Assembly: GCA_026196795.1 (NCBI GenBank)
Contig: JAPHUE010000105.1
Span: 1-44,820 of the forward strand
DNA length: 44,820 nt
Origin: Sedimenticola sp.
GTDB lineage: Bacteria; Pseudomonadota; Gammaproteobacteria; Chromatiales; Chromatiaceae
Direction: 5' to 3'
A model generated the notes under the pieces. That model did no database searches. It saw only the letters and a list, made by a program, of their open reading frames with translations, and had not been told where the DNA came from. The translations under genes and the position numbers were made by a program. Shown in pieces: positions 1 through 9,236 of this stretch; position 1 is the first letter of the stretch, and the number at the start of each line of letters is the position of its first letter.

Positions 1-29
1 AAACGATCCCAATAGGGGGAAGGTCTCAC

Positions 30-1274
30 ATGTCTGGAAGAAGGGTTGTAGTAACTGGGCTCGGAATGGTTGCGCCAGTTGGGCATACAGTGAAGGAGGC
101 CTGGGAGAATATACTCGCGGGTAAGAGCGGTATTCAGCCGATAACTCATTTTGATATCGAGCCTTTCAGCGTACATTTTGGCGGTCCAATCTACGATTTT
201 GACGTCACACAATACGTACCCAAGAAAGATGTGCGGAAAATGGATAAGTTTATCCATTACGGTATTGCGGCCGGTTCGCAGGCCATTGAAGATTCCGGAC
301 TGGAAATAACCGATGAAAATGCCCCCCGTATCGGTGTGGCGGTCGGCGCCGGTATTGGCGGTATTACTGGCATTGAAAACAGCTACCATGCCTACCTGAA
401 TGGTGGCCCAAGAAAGATATCTCCGTTCTTTGTTCCTGCCAATATCGTCAACATGGTGGCCGGTAATCTCTCAATCAAATATGGATTGAGGGGGCCTAAC
501 TACTCCATCGTCTCAGCCTGCAGCACCGGTACCCATAATATTGGTGAAGCAACACGCCTGATTCGGCATGGCTATGTTGATGCCATGGTTGCAGGTGGTG
601 CTGAAATGGCAACCTCGCCTGTAGGACTGGGTGGGTTTGCTGCAGCACGTGCTCTCTCAACTCGTAACGATGATCCCCAAGCGGCCAGTCGTCCATGGGA
701 CAGAGATCGTGATGGCTTTGTGTTAAGTGATGGTGCCGGTGTACTGGTACTTGAGGAGTATGAGGCCGCAAAAGCGCGTGGCGCGAAAATCTATGCTGAA
801 ATAGTCGGTGTAGGAATGAATTCCGATGCCTATCATATGACTGCGCCATCGGTAGGTGGAGAAGGTGCCGGTGAGTGTATGCACCTTGCTTTACAGGACG
901 GCGGCATCAACCTGGATGAGGTTGATTATATCAATGCCCATGGCACTTCAACGCCTGCAGGTGATGTGGCGGAAACGCATGGCATCAAGCGGGCATTTGG
1001 CGACCATGCTTACAAATTGTGCGTCAGTTCAACAAAGTCCATGACGGGCCACATGCTCGGTGCGGCAGGTAGCGCGGAAGCGGTATTTACCGCATTGGCT
1101 ATCCGTGACCAGGTGGCACCACCAACCATCAATCTGGAAAACCAGGACCCTGACTGTGATCTTGATTATGTTCCAAATACAGCGCGTGCCATGAAAATAG
1201 ATGTAGCCATCTCCAACTCATTTGGCTTTGGTGGTACAAATGGTACGTTGGCATTTCGCCGTATGACCGACTGA
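30..1274 (+). CDS. fabF: Beta-ketoacyl-ACP synthase II
   Basis: KAS signature [16 protein letters not shown] with catalytic Cys, [11 protein letters not shown] and [15 protein letters not shown] His motifs; SD gggggaagg upstream. Confidence 0.97.
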   Translation: MSGRRVVVTGLGMVAPVGHTVKEAWENILAGKSGIQPITHFDIEPFSVHFGGPIYDFDVTQYVPKKDVRKMDKFIHYGIAAGSQAIEDSGLEITDENAPRIGVAVGAGIGGITGIENSYHAYLNGGPRKISPFFVPANIVNMVAGNLSIKYGLRGPNYSIVSACSTGTHNIGEATRLIRHGYVDAMVAGGAEMATSPVGLGGFAAARALSTRNDDPQAASRPWDRDRDGFVLSDGAGVLVLEEYEAAKARGAKIYAEIVGVGMNSDAYHMTAPSVGGEGAGECMHLALQDGGINLDEVDYINAHGTSTPAGDVAETHGIKRAFGDHAYKLCVSSTKSMTGHMLGAAGSAEAVFTALAIRDQVAPPTINLENQDPDCDLDYVPNTARAMKIDVAISNSFGFGGTNGTLAFRRMTD

Positions 1275-1309
1275 TAAACACGCGGAGTTGTTCCGTGTCC
1301 CGCTTTGAT

Positions 1310-1338
1310 AAAAAACGCCTCTTTGTCAGGCGTTTTTT
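1310..1338 (+). terminator. Rho-independent terminator after fabF
   Basis: aaaaaacgcct-ctttgtc-aggcgtttttt stem-loop ending in a T-run, just after the fabF stop. Confidence 0.75.
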
Positions 1339-1412
1339 ATTTTCAGATAGGTAATTGTGTACGTTACAATCAGAGCTACTTGCGACTGAACAGATAACCC
1401 AGGGGATTTCAC

Positions 1413-2231
1413 TTGCTTATCAATGGAAAGCCTGAAAACAGTGTCTCAGCTACCGATCGTGGCTTTCAATACGGTGATGGTCTGTTTGAAACTCTCGCTG
1501 TACATGATGGACACCCCTGTTTATGGCACTACCATTTGGAACGACTCCATAATGGTTGTCAGCGATTAGGTTTTCCAGTACCTGATGATGCGCTGCTCTA
1601 TGATGAAGTGCTTAGAACGATCAATAACAGAATAGAGGGTGTCATTAAAATCATTGTGACGCGGGGTCCCGGTGGCAGAGGATACAGACCGCCTCAGGAT
1701 GCCACACCAACACGAATGATCAGTTGGAGTGAATCACCTCTCTATCCAGAAGACAATTATCAGCGAGGCATCATAACCCGGCTCTGTTCAACCCGCCTGG
1801 GGTGGAATCCTGCACTGGCAGGGATTAAGCACTTAAATCGACTTGAACAGGTCCTTGCTCGCTCAGAATGGAATGATCCATCAATTCATGAAGGCCTGAT
1901 GATGGATTCAGCGGGCTATGTGGTTGAAGGCACCATGAGTAATCTGTTTGTAATCCAGAATGGACGTCTGATTACGCCTGATCTCAGTCGCTGTGGTGTA
2001 GTGGGCGTCATGCAGGGAGTCGTCCTTCGCGCTGCTGAAGCGCTACATATCCCGGTGATTGTAGATAATGTAACACTGTCTGATCTATGGAATGCTGACG
2101 CACTGTTCGTTACCAATTCACTGATTGGACTCTGGCCGGTTCGTGAACTTTCCGGACAGGATTTTGATGTGACAGTGATACCGCAAGAGTTGCAGTCGCG
2201 TGTCATGAAACAGGCCTATGAAAATGACTAA
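1413..2231 (+). CDS. pabC: Aminodeoxychorismate lyase (class IV PLP aminotransferase fold)
   Basis: TTG start; RGFQYGDGLFETL, GIKHLNRLEQVLAR, EGTMSNLFVI motifs; lies directly before mltG/tmk/holB as commonly seen in Gammaproteobacteria. Confidence 0.9.
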   Translation: MLINGKPENSVSATDRGFQYGDGLFETLAVHDGHPCLWHYHLERLHNGCQRLGFPVPDDALLYDEVLRTINNRIEGVIKIIVTRGPGGRGYRPPQDATPTRMISWSESPLYPEDNYQRGIITRLCSTRLGWNPALAGIKHLNRLEQVLARSEWNDPSIHEGLMMDSAGYVVEGTMSNLFVIQNGRLITPDLSRCGVVGVMQGVVLRAAEALHIPVIVDNVTLSDLWNADALFVTNSLIGLWPVRELSGQDFDVTVIPQELQSRVMKQAYEND

Positions 2232-2281
2232 CAACGCGCACTCCGTATTCACTTCCACTAACTACCGGTAATCAGGACACT

Positions 2282-3280
2282 ATGTTACATCGCCTGTTTG
2301 GAATAACACTTATCGCCGGTAGTTTTGCTATTGCCTGGCTCTTGATGAGTATCAATGATTTCAGTTCAAAGCCACTGTCACTGCCTGATACTGTTATCGC
2401 CTATGAATTACCGCCGGGCTCTTCACTTGCCGCTGTTGCAAAGGATCTAGAGGCTAAAGGGTATCTGGACAGTGCCCTGTTTTTTAAATTAATGGTGAGA
2501 TGGGAAGGGCAGGCCAGTAAAATCAAGGCCGGTGAATATGACCTTCATGCTGGCATAACACCCAAACAGCTGATAAACCTGTTTGTCTCCGGCAAAGTGA
2601 AAAGCCACTCCTTTACCATTGTTGAAGGCTGGACATTCAAAGAGCTGTTAGCTGCCATAAACCGCCACACATCACTCAAACAGACCCTTGAAGGTCTTAA
2701 TAGGAAGGATGTCATGGCAAGGCTTGGCTATCCAGATATGGACCCAGAAGGACGATTTTTGCCAGATACCTATCATTTCCCAAAAGGGACCACAGATGTG
2801 GACTTTTTAAAGCGAGCCTATAAAGCAATGGAAACTTTATTGACCAAGGAGTGGGCAGAGAGGGAAGCGGGCTTGCCACTGAAAACACCCTATGAAGCCT
2901 TAATATTGGCTTCGATTGTGGAGAAAGAGACGGGACAGGCTGAAGAGCGGCCTGAAATAGCGGGTGTATTTGTTCGTCGTCTTCGTAAAGGAATGCTATT
3001 ACAAACAGATCCAACTGTTATTTACGGCATGGGCGATCGTTATAAGGGCAATATTCGCCGCCGTGATCTTCGTGAGGACACGCCCTATAATACCTATGTA
3101 CACAAAGGCCTGACACCCACGCCTATCAGCATGCCGGGCGCACATGCCATTAAATCTGTGCTCCATCCAGCAAAAGGTAAAACACTCTATTTTGTTGCCA
3201 AGGGAAATGGCTATCATGCCTTTTCTAAAACCTTGACAGAGCACAACAGCGCAGTTCGCAAATATCAATTAAAAAGATAA
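2282..3280 (+). CDS. mltG: Endolytic murein transglycosylase MltG (YceG-like)
   Basis: N-terminal TM; EGRFLPDTYHFPKGT, ASIVEKETGQAEERPEIAGVFVRRLRKGMLLQTDPTVIYG, PTPISMPG motifs. Confidence 0.95.
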   Translation: MLHRLFGITLIAGSFAIAWLLMSINDFSSKPLSLPDTVIAYELPPGSSLAAVAKDLEAKGYLDSALFFKLMVRWEGQASKIKAGEYDLHAGITPKQLINLFVSGKVKSHSFTIVEGWTFKELLAAINRHTSLKQTLEGLNRKDVMARLGYPDMDPEGRFLPDTYHFPKGTTDVDFLKRAYKAMETLLTKEWAEREAGLPLKTPYEALILASIVEKETGQAEERPEIAGVFVRRLRKGMLLQTDPTVIYGMGDRYKGNIRRRDLREDTPYNTYVHKGLTPTPISMPGAHAIKSVLHPAKGKTLYFVAKGNGYHAFSKTLTEHNSAVRKYQLKR

Positions 3281-3285
3281 AAAAG

Positions 3286-3936
3286 ATGACCATAAAAAAA
3301 GGTAAATTCATCACGGTTGAAGGCGGCGAGGGGGCTGGTAAAAGTTCCAATCTCGCTTTTATCCGCGATTTACTGGAACAGTCTGGATGCGAGGTTGTCT
3401 TTACCCGAGAGCCCGGGGGAACAGCTCTTGGGGAAGATATTCGAGATCTTTTACTCGGACATAAACACACCGGAATGGCCAGTGATACGGAGCTGATGCT
3501 GATGTTTGCTGCACGCGCTGAACACCTGAATCGACTGATTCTACCGGCATTAAACCAGGGGAAGTGGGTGCTTTGCGACCGGTTTACTGATGCCTCTTAC
3601 GCCTATCAAGGTGGGGGAAGAGGGATTGATATGAGTCGTATAAAACTTTTGGAGACTTGGGTTCAGAAGGGAGTTAACCCTGATCTCACACTCCTGCTCG
3701 ATCTGCCTGTTCAAACAGGATTAGATCGAGCCGGGCAGCGTTCAGAGCCTGATCGCTTTGAAGTCGAACAGACGGCCTTTTTTGAGCGTGTACGCACAAC
3801 CTACCTGGAGAGAGCACAACAAGAACCGGATCGATTTCAAATTATCGATGCCGCCGTAACGCTACCCCAGGTACAGGAACAGATAGGGCACGTAGTAAGC
3901 GCCTTCTTGCAGAAACGGGATATTGCTGATGAGTGA
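3286..3936 (+). CDS. tmk: Thymidylate kinase
   Basis: P-loop EGGEGAGKSSN, TREPGGT, DRFTDASYAYQGGGRG. Confidence 0.96.
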   Translation: MTIKKGKFITVEGGEGAGKSSNLAFIRDLLEQSGCEVVFTREPGGTALGEDIRDLLLGHKHTGMASDTELMLMFAARAEHLNRLILPALNQGKWVLCDRFTDASYAYQGGGRGIDMSRIKLLETWVQKGVNPDLTLLLDLPVQTGLDRAGQRSEPDRFEVEQTAFFERVRTTYLERAQQEPDRFQIIDAAVTLPQVQEQIGHVVSAFLQKRDIADE

Positions 3937-4933
3937 CACCCCAGTCATCAATAAGTGCACCCCGCTGCCTTGGCAGATGAATCAATGGCAACGCCTGTTT
4001 GAAGCCAAGAAAGATAATCGCTTACCCCATGCATTACTGCTTACGGGCAGTGCTGGATTGGGAAAATCTCACTTTGCTCACCTATTGGCCGCATCACTAC
4101 TCTGCAATTCCCTCCAGGAAACAGATACCCCCTGCGGTGTTTGTAAAGGCTGCAGGCTGGTTGATGCAGACACTCACCCAGACTACACACTCATTACCCC
4201 TGAGGAGCCGGGAAAAGCAATTAAGATTGATACAATTCGGCAATTCACCCAACGTGGATCGCTCACCAGTCAATCCGGTGGCTTTAAGGTGATTATTATT
4301 GAGCCAGCAGATGCATTGAACACAGCAGCCGCTAACAGCCTGCTAAAAACACTGGAGGAGCCGGTAGATCGAACGGTAATGATTCTGGTTTCAGCCAGTG
4401 CGGGTAAACTGCCTGCTACGATCCGCAGTCGCTGTCAGCAGTATCACTTCACGCCACCGACAGCTACCACAGCGGTTGCCTGGTTAAATGAGCACGTCAA
4501 TGATTCAGATCCCTCTCTGTTGCTATCACTCGCTTCAGGAGCCCCGCTGCTGGCCCTGAAATACGCCACTGAAGGGGCTTTGGCTGAACGAACCAAGATG
4601 ATTGAAGAGCTGACGGGCATATTCAAAAAAACCGATAACCCTATTTCAATCGCATTGCGTTGGAGCCAACTTGATCAGGGAAGCGTGGTAAAATGGTTTA
4701 GTGGTTGGGTGATTGATTTAATCCGGGTTAAGATTGGCTCAGAATCGGCCGCCATAATTAACATTGACCAAAGGGAACGCTTGCATGCGCTGTCCCGAAA
4801 GGTAAACTCTAAGAAATTGTATGCGCTGATGGATCGGCTGTTTGAAGCTAACAGAACCCTCGGTGCTCAGTTAAACACACAGATGCAACTTGAAAGCCTG
4901 TTATTGGACTGGGCTGATATTGGAGTTGAATGA
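3929..4933 (+). CDS. holB: DNA polymerase III subunit delta'
   Basis: P-loop TGSAGLGKSHFA, zinc motif CGVCKGCRLVDADTHPD, LLKTLEEP; ATG at 3929 overlaps the end of tmk. Confidence 0.95.
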   Translation: MSDTPVINKCTPLPWQMNQWQRLFEAKKDNRLPHALLLTGSAGLGKSHFAHLLAASLLCNSLQETDTPCGVCKGCRLVDADTHPDYTLITPEEPGKAIKIDTIRQFTQRGSLTSQSGGFKVIIIEPADALNTAAANSLLKTLEEPVDRTVMILVSASAGKLPATIRSRCQQYHFTPPTATTAVAWLNEHVNDSDPSLLLSLASGAPLLALKYATEGALAERTKMIEELTGIFKKTDNPISIALRWSQLDQGSVVKWFSGWVIDLIRVKIGSESAAIINIDQRERLHALSRKVNSKKLYALMDRLFEANRTLGAQLNTQMQLESLLLDWADIGVE

Positions 4934-4940
4934 GATAGGT

Positions 4941-5300
4941 ATGTCCGTGACTAATGCACCACCGGCAAGACAGGGTATTCTCTCTTTGACTATCAAGGAT
5001 AAGAACGCCCTCTATGCGGCTTATATGCAGTATGTGAAAAACGGTGGCCTGTTTATCCCCACCAACAAAAAATACAATCTGGGAGACGAAGTCTTTATGC
5101 TTCTAACCCTGATGGAAGAGACAGAACGCATACCTGTCGCTGGAAAAATCATCTGGATTACCCCGGTTGGCGCTGAAGGGAATAGGGCGGCTGGTATCGG
5201 TGTGCAGTTCAGTGACCAGGACGGCGGCATGGCACGAAACAAAATTGAGGGTTATTTGGCTGGCGCCCTTAAATCGGAACGCCCGACGCACACCATGTAA
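4941..5300 (+). CDS. PilZ domain protein
   Basis: ATG at 4941 (the listed ORF begins earlier inside holB); short protein with NGGLFIPT...LGDEVFMLL...GKIIWITP...GIGVQF; position between holB and tatD is typical of pilZ. Confidence 0.85.
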   Translation: MSVTNAPPARQGILSLTIKDKNALYAAYMQYVKNGGLFIPTNKKYNLGDEVFMLLTLMEETERIPVAGKIIWITPVGAEGNRAAGIGVQFSDQDGGMARNKIEGYLAGALKSERPTHTM

Positions 5301-5333
5301 AAAATGTTATCCCCGTAGTCACGTGAGTTTCTG

Positions 5334-6122
5334 ATGCTTGTAGATTCCCATTGTCATCTGGACAGGCTTGACCTGGCGGCTTTTGGCAACCAGTTTGAAA
5401 ACCTGATCGAAGCAACCCGACAATCAGGGGTCGGGCATATTCTGTGTGTCAGCATCGACCTGGAAAGTTATCCCAGCATGCTCAAACTAGTGGAAGACTA
5501 TCCAGACATATCCGTTTCTGTTGGCGTACACCCCAATGACCGTGATCGCCAGGAACCCTCACCAGAACAGCTGGTCGAGCTTGCCCAGCATCGAAAAAAT
5601 GTTGCCATAGGTGAGACAGGATTGGATTACTTTCGCAGCGAGGGTGATCTGGATTGGCAGCGGGAGCGTTTCAGGCAACACATTAGAGCCGCAAAACTGG
5701 CCCACAAGCCACTTATTATCCATACCCGTGCCGCCAAGGCAGATACGATTCAAATAATGCAGGAGGAGGGCGCTGAGCAGGCTGGAGGTGTCATGCACTG
5801 CTTCACAGAAGACTGGGCAATGGCAAAGCAGGCTTTGGATCTTGGTTTTTATATCTCTCTTTCAGGCATTATCACTTTCAACAGCGCTGCAGATTTGCGA
5901 GAAGTTGCGAAGAAAATACCTGCAGATCGGCTCCTGATTGAGACAGATGCACCCTATTTAGCCCCAATACCGCATCGAGGAAAACCCAATTTACCTATCT
6001 ATGTAAACCATGTGGCTGACAGGATTGCCGAATTAAGGGACATTTCAAGAGATTCACTTGAAGCGCAAACTGCTGAGAACTTCTTCAGGCTATTCTCATG
6101 CGCCAATCAAACTGCATCATAA
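5334..6122 (+). CDS. TatD family metal-dependent hydrolase (YcfH-like)
   Basis: VDSHCHLD, VGVHPND, IGETGLDYF, IHTRAA, GVMHCFTED, ETDAPYLAP motifs. Confidence 0.95.
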   Translation: MLVDSHCHLDRLDLAAFGNQFENLIEATRQSGVGHILCVSIDLESYPSMLKLVEDYPDISVSVGVHPNDRDRQEPSPEQLVELAQHRKNVAIGETGLDYFRSEGDLDWQRERFRQHIRAAKLAHKPLIIHTRAAKADTIQIMQEEGAEQAGGVMHCFTEDWAMAKQALDLGFYISLSGIITFNSAADLREVAKKIPADRLLIETDAPYLAPIPHRGKPNLPIYVNHVADRIAELRDISRDSLEAQTAENFFRLFSCANQTAS

Positions 6123-6144
6123 TTGCCCTATGTTGAGGGCAATT
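6121..6144. terminator. Bidirectional hairpin between convergent genes
   Basis: Perfect 9-bp inverted repeat aattgccct/agggcaatt at the convergent gene ends; it overlaps the final codons of the minus-strand gene. Confidence 0.5.
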
Positions 6145-6532
6145 GTTTAGGCTTGGAGTTTTCGTCCAGTCCAACATAGGTGAGTGAAGCAACCGCCACT
6201 CGACCCACCGTATGCGGGTCTCTATCGCGCTCAGCATAGACCTCAACTTTTATACGTATCGATGTATTACCTTTACGCTCAATCTCTGCATAACAACTCA
6301 CCAAGTCGCCGACATGAACCGGCTTCTCAAACTGAAAATCATGTACCGCTACCGTTGCAACCCGGGCATCCGCAATCTGCATGGCAATAATACTGCCTGC
6401 AATATCCACTTGAGACATCAGCCAGCCACCGAAAATATGGCCTGACGGATTGGTATCTGAGGGCATTGCCAGCACCCTGACTGTCAGCTGACGCTCTCCT
6501 GGATGGCGTTCTTCAATGGGATAATTGCTCAT
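6128..6532 (-). CDS. Acyl-CoA thioesterase (YciA-like hotdog fold)
   Basis: LAMPSDTNPSGHIFGGWLMSQVDIAGSI hotdog signature; 134 aa. Confidence 0.92.
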   Translation of the reverse strand: MSNYPIEERHPGERQLTVRVLAMPSDTNPSGHIFGGWLMSQVDIAGSIIAMQIADARVATVAVHDFQFEKPVHVGDLVSCYAEIERKGNTSIRIKVEVYAERDRDPHTVGRVAVASLTYVGLDENSKPKQLPST

Positions 6533-6587
6533 ATAGTTATTTACCTTATATTTATAATTAACAATATATTACTAGTTATTATTAATG

Positions 6588-7721
6588 TTAATTATTACTT
6601 AATATTTCATCCAATATTTGAATCGCATTTTCCAGTTTTTCTGGACTTGTATAAAAGTGTGGCGAAAATCTAATGCCACCTCCACGGGGTGCACAAATCA
6701 CACCACGCTGCATCAGCTCAGAATAGAGCGCCGCATGATCAGCTTTTTTCACACGAAATGTAACAATACCTGAAAGACGCTTTTCATCAGCACTACTGAT
6801 CAATTCCAACCGACGATGGTCATTAATCAAATTAATTAAACACGCCGTGTTGCGTAAAATGCTTGTTGAAATGGCCTCCAGACCAACTTCACGTATCAAT
6901 GAAAGACTACTGTTCAGGGCATGTGTACCCAGCATATTTGGACTACCACACTCAAAACGTCGGGCCGAGTTCGCGGGCGTTGTATCCAGGCTATCATAAT
7001 CCCCTGCTGATTCGATCATATGCCAGCCATACTGTTGGACTTTAAGTGAACTACGCAATTCTGGGTTGACGTAGAGTAGGGCAATGCCTTCTGGACCTAA
7101 CATCCATTTATGACCATCAGCCACAACAAAGTCCGCATGCACTTGTTGCAGATCGAACGGCAAAGCCCCCAAGCTTTGGATAGCGTCGACACAAAATAAA
7201 ATGGTGTTATCTACACAAAATTTACTCAACCTTTTCAGGTCCATCCTTAACCCGGATGCATACTGCACAGAACTCACACTGATCAAGCGCGTATTCTCGT
7301 CACAGTGAGCCAGCAGTGTCGTCTCAGGCTCATCTTCGGTAGTTAGATCAACAAGACGGCACTCTACACCGACTTCTTGCAACATCTGCCAGACAATGCG
7401 GTTGGAGGGAAATTCCTGACGGAAAATAACAACGTTATCACCCACGTTCCAATCCAGTCCGTTGGCAATTGTTGAAAGGGCTTCTGAAGTGCTTTTTTGT
7501 AGCGCAATGTTATCAACAGAATCTGCATTGATTAACCAGCGCAGATGCTCACGTAAATCCGCTTCTGTTTGCAACCATTTAAGGTAGCCTCGTGCACCCT
7601 GAGTACTATTCTCTTGTGCAAACTCTATTACAGACTGAGCCGTTCGTGCAGGCCAGGGGGCCACGGCCGCATGGTTTAGATAGATTATATTTTCATCAAT
7701 GGGAAATTCCGTGTTATACAT
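6588..7721 (-). CDS. Aminotransferase class V family PLP enzyme
   Basis: YLNHAAVAPWP, CVDAIQSLGALPFDLQ, VVADGHKWMLGPEGIALLYV (PLP lysine). Confidence 0.88.
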   Translation of the reverse strand: MYNTEFPIDENIIYLNHAAVAPWPARTAQSVIEFAQENSTQGARGYLKWLQTEADLREHLRWLINADSVDNIALQKSTSEALSTIANGLDWNVGDNVVIFRQEFPSNRIVWQMLQEVGVECRLVDLTTEDEPETTLLAHCDENTRLISVSSVQYASGLRMDLKRLSKFCVDNTILFCVDAIQSLGALPFDLQQVHADFVVADGHKWMLGPEGIALLYVNPELRSSLKVQQYGWHMIESAGDYDSLDTTPANSARRFECGSPNMLGTHALNSSLSLIREVGLEAISTSILRNTACLINLINDHRRLELISSADEKRLSGIVTFRVKKADHAALYSELMQRGVICAPRGGGIRFSPHFYTSPEKLENAIQILDEILSNN

Positions 7722-7802
7722 AAAGATACCTGTTCTCCTTAATCTCCAAGATTAACTAGTCTACACTCTCTAAAAATCTATCCTGAATAATAAAAGGTAT
7801 AA

Positions 7803-9071
7803 ATGAATAAAGTGGGCTCTACTGATGAAACAATATTTAATACTATCAAGGAATTAGAAAGTAAACTTAAAGCTTCTGAACAACGCTTGGAAGATCTCAC
7901 CCAAATAAGTACGGATTGGTTTTGGGAAACAGATGAGCAGATGCGTTTCACCCAGGTGAGTCATCGCTACTTTGAGATCACTGGTGTGCCATCAAGCAAC
8001 GTTATAGGTAAAACCCGGTTCGAATTAGTTCCCCTTGAAGAACAGCAGAGACTTCCAGGTTCCTGGAAAAAACATAAACAAGACATTGATGCACGTCGTC
8101 CATTTAGAAATTTCGAATACGGTATCACTGGCGTCAATGGCCTCACCCGGTACGTACGAATCAACGGCAGACCCGTCTTTACATCCGATGGTACCTATAA
8201 GGGTTACGTTGGTACTGGGACGGATGAGACTGATCGTATTGAAGCACAAATTGCATTGGAACAGACACAAATTGAGCTGCTTCAATCCGAAAAATTTGCA
8301 TCCATTGGCCAGCTTGCCGCAGGTGCGGCTCATGAAATTAACACACCGATCGGATTTCTTACCCTGAATCTACAAACACTCCAAGAATATGCTGCAGATT
8401 TACTGCGCTTAATAGACAAACAGCATGACATATTGGAGTTGAATCAATTAACAGACAATTCAGAACTAAGCATCCTCAGAGATGAGATTGATATTAACTT
8501 CCTTAAAAAGGATCTGCCTGAGTTGATTCAACAATCAAGTGACGGAATAAGTAAAATAAGCCATATTATCAAAGGCCTGCAAGAATATGCATCCCCAATA
8601 ACAGGTCATAATTTACACCGAACAACGGTAGACGTTAATAAACTTCTAGCAAAGGCCAGTGAATCCATCCTATTGCTCTGTAATGTTAAAAACATAACCC
8701 TTAAAACTAATTTCAATCAGTTACCTCTGATTCAAGGACAAGAGAATCAACTCAGGCAGCTATTTACCAGTTTGCTACAGAATGCAGAACAGTCAATCAA
8801 TGAGCATGGTGATATCGTCGTTTCAACCAGCATTTCCGACGACAAAACGAAGGTGAAAATAAATATAAAAGATTCTGGCTGTGGGATTGATTCACAAACA
8901 ATCAACAAAATATTTGACCCGTTCTTTACAACAAGAGAGGTTGGTAGTGGCACAGGGCTTGGACTATCAATGGCATACGGCATTGTTCAATCCCATAAAG
9001 GAACGATTACTGTAGAAAGCGAACCGAGTGTAGGCACCGTATTTTTCTTGGAATTGCCGATAGAGGGTTAA
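7803..9071 (+). CDS. PAS domain sensor histidine kinase (NtrB-like, no TM seen)
   Basis: PAS motif (LTQISTDWFWETDEQMRFTQVS), H-box AAGAAHEINTPIGFL, N box, DPFFTTREVGSGTGLGLSMAYGIV. Confidence 0.93.
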   Translation: MNKVGSTDETIFNTIKELESKLKASEQRLEDLTQISTDWFWETDEQMRFTQVSHRYFEITGVPSSNVIGKTRFELVPLEEQQRLPGSWKKHKQDIDARRPFRNFEYGITGVNGLTRYVRINGRPVFTSDGTYKGYVGTGTDETDRIEAQIALEQTQIELLQSEKFASIGQLAAGAAHEINTPIGFLTLNLQTLQEYAADLLRLIDKQHDILELNQLTDNSELSILRDEIDINFLKKDLPELIQQSSDGISKISHIIKGLQEYASPITGHNLHRTTVDVNKLLAKASESILLLCNVKNITLKTNFNQLPLIQGQENQLRQLFTSLLQNAEQSINEHGDIVVSTSISDDKTKVKINIKDSGCGIDSQTINKIFDPFFTTREVGSGTGLGLSMAYGIVQSHKGTITVESEPSVGTVFFLELPIEG

Positions 9072-9118
9072 AATAGAACCATCTATTAGTACGCATAATA
9101 TATATTATGTTAAATAAT

Positions 9119-9149
9119 GAACAGAGAACTTAAAGTGAATTCTCTGTTC
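9119..9149 (+). terminator. Putative terminator hairpin after the histidine kinase gene
   Basis: 10-bp perfect inverted repeat gaacagagaa...ttctctgttc; only a weak T-run follows. Confidence 0.45.
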
Positions 9150-9179
9150 TTTAAAGCACCACCCCTTTCACTACCCTCT

Positions 9180-9224
9180 ATAAAAAGAAACGCCACCACA
9201 CGCTATTGTTAGCGCGTGGTGGCG
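9180..9224 (-). terminator. Rho-independent terminator of the 9237-11105 gene
   Basis: cgccaccacacgct/agcgcgtggtggcg stem (one mismatch); on the minus strand it is followed by tttcttttta. Confidence 0.7.
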
Positions 9225-9236
9225 TAGATACAAAGT

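Noticed and set aside
496-849. 117-aa minus-strand ORF, His-rich
   Set aside because: Antisense of fabF; His/Arg/Gln richness is a codon-shadow artefact.
6184-6445. Two overlapping plus-strand ORFs
   Set aside because: Antisense to a clear YciA-like thioesterase.
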